A DNA stretch of 64,000 nucleotides from positions 515,344-579,343 of the forward strand of contig OZ237773.1 in the NCBI GenBank assembly GCA_965178125.1, given 5' to 3'. This DNA comes from Bilabrum cf. latius (Eukaryota > Bigyra: Bicosoecida > Bigyra > Bicosoecida). Shown in pieces: positions 1 to 10,144 of this stretch. How positions within the stretch are numbered: position 1 is the stretch's first letter; each line of letters begins with the position of its first letter. Made by a program: the position numbers and the translations under genes. Below the pieces are notes generated by a model that was given only the letters and a program-made list of their open reading frames with translations, made no database searches and was not told where the DNA came from.

Positions 1-519
1 AAAGTAGTACAATCACAAATGCTGCTACAACTGCCCCGGCCATCGCCTCTAGGATGAGCCCATTCGCTGCAACGAAATCGTCAATTACCTTCACACCAGT
101 AATGCCGCCTGCAGCCGGAGCGACCACGGTATTGCTGGGCGAATCAGCCACTTTCCTCTTCTTTCGCTTGCCTTTCTTTGATTTCCTGCGCTTGGGCAGC
201 TTAGATTTCTTGGATGGCTTGTCACTTGCATCAGGCGTATCCACCGGCGCACTTCCAGCGGGTTTTTCGCTAGCAGCAGACACTTGGTCGTTTGATGCCA
301 CCATATTGTCTTCAGTAGTTCGCGAAGTTATCCCAAACTCGTCTTCTTCGGCAACACCTGCAAGGCATAGTGGTGAGAAGGCATATTCTTTGCACGTGGC
401 TGGAAGAAAGTACAATGATGCCGGCAGTAGTTCCTAAAATCGTCGTTTATCTCACTAGAGGCTGCCACAATGACAGACAATACCAGGGTTATTCCCAATA
501 CGGCCCTTATTATTGGCAT
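1..519 (-). CDS. Partial secreted single-pass membrane protein, unknown family
   Basis: Not recognised. The protein would start at MPIIRAVLG (codon 519-517) with a hydrophobic signal peptide, followed by a short cysteine-containing segment. A 38-nt intron (358-395, GTGCAA...TTGCAG in gene sense) joins the frame to an acidic stretch, a very basic Lys/Arg-rich stretch around 140-230, and a hydrophobic segment (EAMAGAVVAAFVIVLL) that runs off the window edge. The layout suggests a type I membrane protein of the secretory pathway with a charged linker. The 3' end is missing, so the stop and total length are unknown. An in-frame upstream Met at codon 600-598 would add 27 residues ahead of the signal peptide and is less likely. 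The intron is inferred from frame restoration alone. Confidence 0.45.
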
Positions 520-887
520 GTTGAGTCCTTGTGTGATTTCTTGCAAGCGGGCCTGGCCAATATACCGCAAATCGCTCGCAACCCATTCAGCCCCAGCCAT
601 GAAAGAAGCTGCTTTGCTTGCTGGCGCTACAAATATTGATGTACTGCTTGGTATGTATACTGCAACAAAGTTCTTTGACCCCCAATCACTATACCGCTAC
701 TCCGGCCCGCATTCGCGACGCCTCCCTCAGGCTGCGACCTCAGGCTGCCTCAGGCTGCCTGCGCACCACTGGCAAGAGCGGTGCTCGCCATGATCCAGTT
801 CCGAGCGGTGCGCTCGCTTTCGCAACCAAGACAACTGGAAGCAAAAGGGTTTGCACATTTCCAAAGCACTACCCATTCGCCATGCTG
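520..887. other. Intergenic, no gene seen
   Basis: I see no supported gene between the start of the first minus-strand gene and the stop of the next. A short run of near-identical CAGGCTGC-containing steps lies at about 727-760. Confidence 0.4.
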
Positions 888-1321
888 TCAGGGCTGCATT
901 AGAGGCAAAGGCAGCACATCATTCGTTGTAGCATCCATCTCCATCTTGACCCACGCCTCGTCTCCGTGGTAGTAGCTTTTGATATATCCGTCTGCACCCA
1001 CATCCACATTTTTGGACTCGCCCAGGTTCACTGTTTTGGTATCCTCAGAGCGGCCCGCGTCCGCATTGGATCCTGTGCTTTAGTTCGCACCGAACGCACC
1101 GCGACGACGATCTTTGCCCCATATAAGTCGGAACTGCCCTTTGTCTCATTTTCGCTCTTCCAAGTGCCGGAATTCGGTACAAGCTGCAAATAAATAGCGT
1201 AGCATATCGTGGTTCACGCACGGCGTGTTACTGGAGACGTGGCAAGAACGCTATGAGCTTGAAGCGCTGCATACCTTGAGAGACAGACGACGGCGCCATC
1301 AATTTCTACAGTGTCAGCCAT
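888..1321 (-). CDS. Small spliced protein of unknown function (109 aa)
   Basis: Three exons, 1232-1321, 1100-1183 and 888-1043, give one open frame from MADTVEIDGAV to a TGA stop. The introns are 48 nt (1184-1231, GTAAC...TTTGCAG) and 56 nt (1044-1099, GTGCG...CTGAG), both phase 0. The second contains a branch-point-like AACTAAA. The last exon reads like ordinary protein (DTKTVNLGESKNVDVGADG, then a KSYYHGDEAWVKM segment). I do not recognise a family. Its start codon lies about 160 bp from that of the divergent GRAM gene. The model rests only on frame continuity across the introns and protein-like composition. Confidence 0.45.
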
Positions 1322-1482
1322 ACTTATCAATTGACTTCATTTGTCAACTATGCCCCAAATCATGATGCAAGACCATTGCAGTGCTAACCAAGTGTCGTCA
1401 AGCCGCCGTTCTAGAACGGCGGCTCCGAATGCGTTTGCGCTCGACGCAACGAAATGATCAGAAACGGTGCCTTTGTCACGGT

Positions 1483-4400
1483 ATGGACGGTGGAGCCCGA
1501 GACAATAGGAATGCCGAGCAAAAGGCGCGCTCAGCGAGGCTTTTGAATCTAATTTTCGGTGTGCCAAGGGACATTCACCTTGAGGACTTCTCCTGCGCTC
1601 TATACCACGGCCCTGTCCCCAGACAAGGGCGACTATATCTGACCACAACCAATCATTTGTACTTTTTCAGTAGCGTGTTTGGATCTGAAGTGCGGTTGTC
1701 GATCCCGCTCTCACGAGCTACGTCCGTATCAAGGCAGCAGGCGTTGCTGATGGTCCAAGCTGTCCGTGTCGAATACTGGGACGCGGATGGGCGACCTGCA
1801 GTGGCAGTATTTGGCTCTTTTGCATCGAATAGTCGAGATTTAGCATTTGGCGCATGTCTGCAGGCCTTGTATAGAGCTAGACCAGGGATGAGGCCGGCAC
1901 CGAAGTCCACCCACTTGGCTGCACCGAACGCTGCCAGTCGACCTGAGAGCGCCATGGGGAGCAGATTAGTGCAGTCAACCGCTCGATCATCAGATGATGA
2001 GTTGTTGAGTACCCCGAAATCGACTGGAATCCGCCTAACGGAAGAGGATGAGGCGCGCATGGCCTCCATAGCAGGCGCTCTCGAGGCTCTCAAGAAGGGA
2101 GACCAGCCTGTGGGCCCGGGGGCTCCTCCCAGTGCTAATGTGAGCGGAGCATCCACAGATCTCACACCTGGTAGATCAAGTCAAGCCGCACATGCTGACA
2201 GTATGGATGGCCAGGAGCCAGACGCGAGAGGCAGGGGCAGGGTGCCACACCGCACGTCCATGGCGGGCCCCGAGTAGTCAGGGCCTGCATCCCCCGAGCG
2301 TGCCTCCTCAGCTGGGTCTGCAGGTGGCTCGGGCAGAACGTTCGGGTCACAGTCGGCGCAGGTGCTGCGGCGCAGGCGCAATAGGCTGCAGGGGGGTGAC
2401 GGGTCGAGGAGCAGGCCCGGGGCCGGGGAGGGGGAGGGGGAGGGGTCCTCGCCGCACGTGGAGGTGACAGGGTCAGGGTCAGAGACAGGGATGCAGAAAC
2501 ATGGTCAAGAGCATGGGAATGACCTTGACTCTCTCAGCCTCTGGCAGACAGATCTGGCTCGGCTCTCGGAGGGCGGGGACACTCCCGTTGCATGGAGCAG
2601 TCCAGATGGGCACTTTGACAGGAGCTCATCGGGGCCTTTGCTGGCCTCTGGCAGCGGGTCGGGCATGGGAGATGCTGCTGGTCCAAGCGCCAAGCCAGCG
2701 AGGGCCCAGTCGAGTGTGCTTGGAATTGAAGCCGGGGCTGGCACTCAGCACCAGCGTCTGCGTGCAGGCACCGCCGCGGCCAGTCTGCAGGCGGCCGGTA
2801 GGGTCGGTCTGCTGGAGCCGGGTGGGTAGGAGGCCGAGGAGGAGGGTGGGGGGGAAGTGAGACGAGGTGGAGAGGAGGATGTAGATAGGAGGGGAAGAGG
2901 GGTCGAAGCGACGATGGCTGCCGGGACAGGTGGCAGTGGGGATGGGTCTAGGCCGGTAGGGCTGAAACGGGGGCAGGATCCGGGACTGAGTCTGGAGCGA
3001 GGGGCCAGGCATGCCTCTGAAGTAGAGGAGGCATGGCTGCCCGAGGCACCCGCGGGCCTGGCTCACAGTGCGCTGCAGGACATGCGCATCATCTTGGACG
3101 TGCGCCTGCCGCTGCACCCCTCTTGCGTGTTCCCCGAGTTCTTCGCGGATGATGCACCGTCGGGTGCGGCTGCCTTTCACAGGTATCAGGGCAACATCAC
3201 GGACCTGGTGGTGACCCCTTGGGTGGACGAGGCCTCGTGGAACAGGGAGGGGGAGGGGGAGGGCGAGGGGGGCGAGGGGCCTGCGCTACCACCACTTTCG
3301 TCGGCGGGTGCTGCTGCAGCACCAGGTGGGGCTGGAGCTAGTGGGGGCGCGCCCTCGCCCTCCACCGGTGAGCTGCCCTCCCACACGATGGTCCGGTCTA
3401 CATCGTACGTGATGCACCTCAAGCCCGGGTTCATGCTGCCCAAGAGCACGCGGGTGGAGAAGACCTGCCGCGTGCAGAGGTTCAGGGGAGGCGTCCTCGT
3501 GGTGGAGCACCAGGCCCGCTCGCTGGATGTGCCCTTCGGTGATCTCTTTGCCACTGTCGACCGCTGGATCGTGGAGCCGTGTGACCCAGAGGGTGGAGGC
3601 GAAGGGACGGCTGCAACAGGCAGTGGCAGTGGCAGTGGCAGTGGCAGTGGCAGTGGCAGTGGCAGTGGCAGTGGCAGTGGCAGTGGCAGTGGCAGTGGCA
3701 GTGGCAGTGGCAGTGGCAGTGGCAGTGGCAGTGGCAGTGGCAGTGGCAGTGGCAGTGGCAGTGGGGGGTCCTGGGTGCGGCTGCGGGTGGGGAACACGGT
3801 TCGCTTCAGTTCCTACACCATGTTCCGCGGCCAGATCGAGTCCCAGTCCACCGATGGATTGCGGGAGTACCACGAGCAATGGGCCGCGTTTGCCAGGGAA
3901 CAAGCAAGGGAGGCACCTGAGCGCATGCGGCAAAGGGAGGCGCCGTGCATGCGGCAGCTGACGCGGGAGAGCAGTCACGCGAGCAGTCTCGCTGGCTCGC
4001 TGGTGCCAGGGGGTGGCGCTGGGGCTGGTGGGCCTTGCCCTGGTCAGCTCGACCACGACCGGTCGCACAGGGCAAGTGCGGCGGGAAGCGAGTACCTGGA
4101 GGGGCCCACTGCCGCTGCGGTGGAGGAGGAGCTGCGGCAGGCGGCTCGGGAGGACAGCCGGGGCAGCAGCTTCGACTCGGAGCGTGGCTTGCACGCAGTC
4201 ATGGGGGATGCGCGAATGGGGGCTAGAGCAGGTGGTGGTGGGCCTGCCTCCATGCAGAGCGCAGGGGTGTCGGGTCAGGCATCGGCCCGCGAGGGGCAGT
4301 CCAGGGAGAGCTCTGGTCCCAGCCTCTCGCGGTCCGTCCTGCCGGTCCCTGCGTGGGCGATCCTCGTGGTGATGGCGCTGCTATGCGGTTTCTTGGCGGG

Positions 4401-4530
4401 ATACCTGGTGGGCAGGCAGGGAGGCGGTGTAAACGTTACTACTGCCGGCGGCGATGATAATTTAGAGGCGAGGCTCCTCGAGAAAATGCGGCAGGAAATG
4501 CGGGCCCTGGTGGGCAAGCAGAGCTCGTGA
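1483..4530 (+). CDS. GRAM and VASt domain protein with C-terminal membrane anchor (LAM/GRAMD1-like)
   Basis: Proteins of this layout (yeast Lam/Ysp, animal GRAMD1) sit in the ER at membrane contact sites and move sterol through the VASt domain. Here a GRAM domain covers about residues 20-95 (EDFSCALYHG, GRLYLTTTNHLYFF). A long Ser/Gly-rich disordered region follows, then VASt at about 530-800, and a hydrophobic anchor at about 952-975 (AWAILVVMALLCGFLAGYLV). The protein is 1,015 residues if it starts at ATG 1483; an in-frame ATG at 1429 is possible. Two in-frame TAG codons (2275 and 2827) are read as Gln, and the stop is TGA. A perfect (Gly-Ser)24 tract interrupts the VASt domain at residues 713-760. 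Sterol as ligand is inferred from the family. Confidence 0.8.
3619..3762 (+). repeat. Hexanucleotide microsatellite (GGCAGT)24
   Basis: Twenty-four perfect tandem copies of GGCAGT, in frame, encode an alternating Gly-Ser tract inside the VASt domain of the surrounding gene. The tract falls between the strand ending in WIVEPCDPEGG and the one beginning WVRLRVGNTV, so it probably extends a surface loop. Confidence 0.97.
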
Positions 4531-4695
4531 TGGGTGCGCTGGATCAGCTGGTTCCATGCACCGTGGTACAACTAGTCAGCCTTAACGATTGCATGTATGT
4601 ACTAGATCTAAGTTTGTGTCAATTATCAACACTCGGTACACTCGCGTACCATCACACGGGTGCCACGACAAGACTGACGACACACTTGGGCCAAC

Positions 4696-5580
4696 TTACT
4701 CCTCGATCGTCTTCGCGGCTGTCCGTCGCACGCGCCGCTTGTACTGCTTCCTATCATTCACATACAGTCGCGCGGCATCGACGTTTGCCGGTGAGTCGCA
4801 ATTGGGATCTGTCAGCAGCGACTGGATAGATGTGAGCAGCATGTCTACCGTGTAGATTGGCTTCCATAGATTCTGGATGATATCCAGGCAGATTGATCCA
4901 TCGGGGTACACTGCATAAAAAATTCGGATTCGAGTCAGGGCGGCAGCGAAGTCATCTCGAATCGTTTGCCTCGGCAACTTTACCAACCATTCCGTCTCAC
5001 CGTTTGGATGAAACATCTCGCAAGTGAACCGAACCTTGGGTGCTTTGTTTGGATACTGGTCTGGAAAAGTGAGCCTCAACGAGAAAATCCCTCCTGCGTG
5101 CTCGGCAAAACACTAGAGTGAGGCGCAAATTGTGGTGAGGGAGAAAGTGCTCGCTCAGTGTCGGGGTGAACGAGCGCCAGCTCACCCTCCCAAGGGCTTT
5201 CCTCTGGCCCCATAATGGAAGCATTCCAAATAAACAAGTTGTCTTCACTCATTGGGCTTGCTGATACTCCCTGCGATAGCCAGTGAAGCATTCTTGGACG
5301 GGACGTAGACGTCTCGAAGTAGCAACCATTCCATATACAGCGACTACAAATACATCAATCTTACAGGTGGGGCATCTTCCTACAGGCGTTTCATATCAGA
5401 TACTAAGCGAAGGGTGGCAACGCGTCTGTCCTTGCCAGAAGATGCCACGGACTTCGGTTTCGGCGCAGGTGCGGGAGCTGCGGCTGGGGCCGGAGCAGGA
5501 GCTGCTGTGCTGGAGGATCCAGAGACCCCAGATGACCCTTCTGATTGACCTGAACCGGATGTTCCTGCAACTGCCGCCAT
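4696..5580 (-). CDS. RAD6: Rad6/Ubc2-type ubiquitin-conjugating enzyme
   Basis: E2 enzyme that carries ubiquitin on an active-site Cys and works with RING E3 ligases. Four exons: 5365-5580, 5186-5270, 5001-5093 and 4696-4910. The introns are 94, 92 and 90 nt with GTAAG/GTGAG donors and GCAG acceptors. The product is 202 residues. The E2 fold is intact: [27 protein letters not shown], the HPN motif (MFHPNV) and the catalytic Cys in [13 protein letters not shown]. The Gln of RLQEDAPP, invariant in Rad6 orthologues, is encoded by TAG, one of the cleanest proofs of the variant code. The stop is TAA. An Ala/Pro/Ser-rich N-terminal extension of about 60 residues precedes the core. The start MAAVAG was chosen at 5580; an upstream in-frame Met exists at 5706. 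Confidence 0.88.
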
Positions 5581-5798
5581 TATTTTCGAGGTTGCTCTGA
5601 TCTCGCCTGCCCAGCCGATTGGTGGTTGCGTGCACATAGACGAACCGGAATTTCCCGGAATCGTGTAAATTTCTTGGCGCATTCTGGTGTGTCTAAAACT
5701 CGGCAAAGCTGCTCCTACGCAGGAAGACCGGCCTAGTTAGGCAACGTGGATGACCTAAGGCTTGCCGAATGGCAAAGAGCGGACTAGGATCTCCTCTA

Positions 5799-6744
5799 AT
5801 GCAAGCGCAGGATCCCTATCATACATTCAGCGAGTGAGTTTGGGCGATTGAGCAAATTTCATCGTATACTTGCGCGCACTGCATGCTCGGTTCACGATAT
5901 AGCATTATAAGGTTGCGGAAAACCCGCACCGCAGAGATCTTCAGGAGCGGTTGGAGCGGCTAAGGGTGGATTTAGGGGACTGGAACTCTCTGTTGACAAG
6001 CACGAATACCGCAACAAATGTAGGATTTTAGACAAAAGACAGCAGTGAGTTCAAGATATGGTACAAATATGTACGGCTCTTTAGTAGTTTCCCTTCCACC
6101 CATCTACTTGCACCGAATCTGGGCCTAAGCTGCGCGACGTCGCAGCAATCCGGAAGAGCCTAGGACTTGCCAGGAAGAAGCTGAAGATGGTTAGAGTAAC
6201 CATCGCTGGGGTTGAAAAGAATAGAGCAAAGTTCGATTACATTGACGACGAAGAGCTCGAGTCGCGGAAGGAGTTCGTCGATCGGTCCACGGCGCAGCTG
6301 GACGAGATCCAGGAGGAGCTGGATGCCCCTTCCTCCAAGCAGAAGCTCGACAGGGACAAAAAGGCAGCGGAAAAGGTGCGCTCGCAGACCTCTGCAGACG
6401 CGGCTGGCAGCTCCAATCGGTACACGAGGTCGCATGGGCGGTTCATGGGGGACCAGCGGGAGGCGCAGGCGACGGTGATGCACGACCAGGAGCAGCACCT
6501 GGAGGCGATCGAGGGCTCCGTGGTGCGGCTGGAGGAACACGCAAGGGCCATCCACACGGAGCTGGGCGAGCAGGACACGCTGATAGACGATCTGGACAAG
6601 GACGTGGACGACGCTCAGGGCAACTTGGACAGGGCCATGCAGCTGATCCAGACCCTGCTGGACACAAAGGACAACTGCACGCTGTGCTCCATCGCAATCC
6701 TTGTCATCATCCTGCTCGTGCTGGCCATCGTGGCGTTCTCATGA
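5799..6744 (+). CDS. STX6: Syntaxin-6/Tlg1-type Qc-SNARE
   Basis: SNAREs of this group drive fusion at the trans-Golgi and endosomes. Exons 5799-5833, 5935-6044 and 6146-6744 are joined by two 101-nt introns (GTGAGT donors, CGCAG acceptors) and give 247 residues, close to the usual 255. The N-terminus MQAQDPYHTFSE matches the DP(F/Y) start of the family. The N-terminal helical domain includes NRAKFDYIDDEELESRKEF. The SNARE helix lies at about 165-220 (LGEQDTLIDDLDKDVDDAQG) and a tail anchor at about 228-247. One TAG (6033-6035) in exon 2 is read as Gln. The start lies 218 bp from that of the divergent Rad6-like gene. The first two exons are short and inferred from splice signals plus family similarity. 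Confidence 0.8.
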
Positions 6745-6931
6745 GCACTCGGATGGATAGCGGGGTGCATGGAACTGGTCCTTGCGGAGGGTGAGTGCCG
6801 TTGAGTTATCGTCTGTCCGCGCGTGCCTCGGCTAGGCCACAGCTATTCGAGGCACGGTTTCGGCGGGTGTGCTTGTCAAGTTGAACTGATGCATGGTAGT
6901 CTTCGGTTACAATTCGTCCAAAGCGCTGCAG

Positions 6932-8530
6932 TCAGCCCAGGGCACCCGTCAAGTCCCGCAGCAGCCCGGCATCTCGTTCATGCAGCACCCTCCGCAGCCC
7001 CCCAGCGCCCAACACACTCTGCATGCATGCAGGAGACAGCCGCACCAGCCATGCCCCTCGCGAGAAGCCAGTCGCAGAGTCCGGCGGCATTCCATCACCA
7101 CCGCCACTGCCACTGCCACCGCCAGAGGGGCCTCCCTCTCCCACCGCTGACTTGATAGTCCCCCCAGATTCGCCCGCTGCGCGTGCCCCGTCCAATGGCA
7201 GGGGCTCCTCCGTTTCCTCCTCTGCCCCCGCTACTGCGCTGCAATGCCACTGCCGATCGAAGAGCAGCGCGCCCACGCCAAGGGCATCCCCGGGCCGATG
7301 CAGCGAGCCCAGCGCATCAGCTGGCGCCCTGGGTTCGTCCTGCGTGCAAAGGGACACGGAGCCCCTCACCAAAACCAGCATGCCCGGGCTGGGCTGCCAC
7401 TGCCGCGCAAGCACAGACCCTGGTGCCCCTGTGATGTCAGCGGCGCGGCCTGCCAGCTGCCTCTTCTCCTCCCGGGAGAGAACATCGAGCCATCTGCAAC
7501 GACTCAGGGCATGTGCCCGTGCCTGTTCCCTGGCTTGTTCCCTGACCTGGCACACGGTCGCCCGCACAGCCGCAGGCAGCACCAGCAGCGCGCAGCCCCG
7601 CCGGGCCACGATGTGGTGGGCCCACCGGGCCCCGGGCACCCCGCTGCTCCTGCCACTGAGCACGGAGGGGCCCTCGGTGACGGTGCCGGCCTGCCGTGCC
7701 GCCCACTGTGCGGGGGTTGCCAGTGCGGGGACATCCACCTAGTCTGCCCCCCCTGATGCTGCTGATTCTGGTGTCGCTGTGCCAGCGCCAGCACCTTCGC
7801 TTGCAATGCGCCCTGCGAGCGCACAGGCGAACCCATGACCGATTGCCTCCTCGTTTCGATGAACCGTAACCCCAACGTCAGCAGCACTGGCACTGGCACT
7901 GGCACTGGCACCAGTGCTCGGTTCGCCAGCCCCTGCATCTGCCCCTGCATCTGTTCTCGGTACTGAGGCGCGAGGCAGCTTGCCAACCGCCACGACCTGG
8001 CCTTCTAGCAGCGCAATTGCCTGCACGGGCTCCCCCGCAACAGCCAGGACGGTGCCGGCAGGACAACGAGCCAGCAGCGAGCGTCGCCAGCAAGACTCAA
8101 AATCCCATGGGTGAACACCTAGGCCCCTGTCCCCGGACCACGCATGCGAATGCCGGCTCTAGCAGCCCTCCAATTGAATCGACAACCGCTACAGCTATCC
8201 CGCAGTTGGGGTTATGGCACTACGCACCACCGGCAAATTGCAGACGACGCCTGCTGGCCTCCTCGCGGACACTGCCGGCTGACTGGTGGGAGGCGATTGT
8301 TGTTCTCCCCGCAAGTCCTCCTCATCAGAACTGTATGAATGCTCAATAATCGAACGAAAACGGGCCTAGGAACCTCCACTGAGCTCGGGGTACCGTTGTT
8401 GCAAGTATCGTATAATAAAACGTACAGGGTTTCGAGGTTTCTCTGAGCACAGCGACACAACAATATCATCAAACAGCTGATGGATGCCGTGGCTCGCTAA
8501 ATACTACTAGATTACCTTGGATGAGCTCAT
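6932..8530 (-). CDS. PKA regulatory subunit-like protein with degenerate cyclic-nucleotide domains
   Basis: PKA regulatory subunits dimerise through an N-terminal RIIa domain, inhibit the catalytic subunit with an Arg-Arg pseudosubstrate, and release it when cAMP binds two CNB domains. This uninterrupted 532-residue frame starts MSSSKVIQQYLASHGI and carries a convincing RIIa domain (about 8-50, IHQLFDDIVV, RFIIRYLQQRYPEL). An ARRPAGV sequence at about 89-95 resembles the inhibitor site. Two CNB-like regions follow (ARCPAGTVLAVAGEP; LGSLHRPGDALGVGALLF). Neither shows the FGE...R phosphate-binding signature that holds cAMP: the second reads GVGALLFDRQWHCSAVA. About seven TAG codons are read as Gln, two of them adjacent (Q8, Q9). 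The stop is TGA. Gly/Ser/Ala-rich inserts break the domains. The D/D domain is secure; cAMP binding is doubtful. Confidence 0.7.
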
Positions 8531-8638
8531 TGGAACGCCTTTATGGGCCTCAAACGGATAGATCCAAGACTGCTGCAGCGCAGGGGTGATGAGTGCATCA
8601 AGCAACTGCAGTTTGTGCATTACCCATCCATCATTTAC

Positions 8639-9970
8639 ATGTCGGATGGGAACGATGACTTAATTAGCATAAGTCGGTCGAGGCAACTATTGGGAGCCCT
8701 TGAATTGCGGCCAAACGAGCACGAATTCGATGATGCACCCGAGGAATCTGGGAAATCATCAGCCAATACCCCGTGGTGGCGGAGCAGCATTATGTATTAT
8801 GCCGCAGGAATAGGAGCTTTTGTATTCATTATTGCCGTGGTAGTCGGTTGGATCGCGACTATGAAACGCTGGGACAAATAGGAAGAGATTTTCAGCTCAT
8901 CATTTGCGACACCGCAAGACTCATTCACGTCTGGAATAGAGGGAGCCGTAGTTGGCAGCGACGGTGTACCGTATGCTTGCGATGCAGCTTCTGTTGAGGA
9001 AGCGAACCTTGCGAGAATAGATCCGTCATCTGGCGCCATCCACGTCGTGTTCAAATTTCCAACGGGAGGCGGCTGTGTGGGGGCCCGATACCGTGAGATT
9101 GGCGGTGTGTTGGCCGGCGAGTCCGCATCAAGGTCTATAAATGCGACTGCTTCGCAAACGAGCTGGGGTGATCTGATATTGACAGACTACAAGCACCACA
9201 CGCTGCTCCTGGTCGACACATCCCTGCCTCCGCCGTGGAGCTCCCGCGTGGTGCTGGAGGGCCCCTTCACTCAGCCAAACGATCTGGCCATGACGCCGGG
9301 GGGACGCTTCGTGTTCTTAAGCGACCCAAATTTCCCTGCCAGCAGCGGCAGGATCTGGCGCGCTCGCTGGGACGGCTCGAGCTCCTCCTTCGTTGACCTC
9401 CAGCTGGTGGCTAGCGAGGGACTGACCACAGCCAACGGGATTGAGATTCTGGACACGAGTGGGGATGGAGGGTCAGGGGAAGAGGTGTCGTGGACGCTGG
9501 TGGCCAGCGAGAGCGCCGCGCAGGTGATCAGGCAGTGGCCCATTGACCCCAATACGGGGTCACTTGGGAGCCCCTCGGTGCTGCTGGACCTGTCCACCGC
9601 CAAGCCGAGCTTTGACTTTGATGGGATGCGAGCTACCACGGACGGTGTGCTGTACGTGACGATGAATGCGGGTGGGGGCCGTGTGCTGGCGATCACACCG
9701 CAGGGGCAGGTGCTGTGCGAGATAGACGCGCTGGGCGCGGGACCCTCCAACATCGCGTTCGGCGGCAGCGACGGGCGGACTGCATTCGTCACGCAGGTCA
9801 AGGGGGGTAGGGTCGTGCAGTTCCGGGTACCGCACGAGGGGTCCGCGTTCGCCCGCATGCACGGCCGGGCGTCGTGGGACCCACGCAAGCAAGCACAGCA
9901 GGGGCAGCGCAAGTGGATGGACTGCAGACTCAAAACCGAGCAGATCTACACGTCTCAAGTGGCGAAGTGA
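8639..9970 (+). CDS. Membrane-anchored SMP-30/gluconolactonase-like beta-propeller protein
   Basis: The C-terminal part is a six-bladed propeller of the SMP-30/gluconolactonase/strictosidine-synthase-like group, whose members are metal-dependent lactonases or related hydrolases. Typical strands are seen (QPNDLAMTPGGRFVFLSDP, LTTANGIEI, GPSNIAFGG). The N-terminus is an acidic cytosolic tail and one membrane segment at about residues 51-75 (YYAAGIGAFVFIIAVVVGW), so the propeller should face the lumen or outside, as in APMAP-type proteins. TAG at 8879, just after the membrane segment, is read as Gln and joins what the standard code would split in two. The stop is TGA. Start taken at ATG 8639 (443 aa). 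An in-frame ATG at 8543 would lie only 12 bp from the divergent PKA-R start. Confidence 0.75.
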
Positions 9971-10144
9971 CGGGGGTAGTGTTTCGTTCTATTCGTATTG
10001 AATGGATCGCGTGTTGGTTTCATGTTCGATTCATGTTTTTTGTTTATTCCACCTTGCACATCCCAGACTCCTATTTTGAAGCACGCAAATCACTACACCC
10101 GTGTCAAGCAGATTGAACCTAAAGACAAGGGACTGTTCATGGAT

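Noticed and set aside
3186-4194. Frames with long (Pro-Leu)n, (Ala-Thr)n or (Val-Ala)n tracts
   Set aside because: They are other-frame readings of the GGCAGT microsatellite inside the GRAM-VASt gene.
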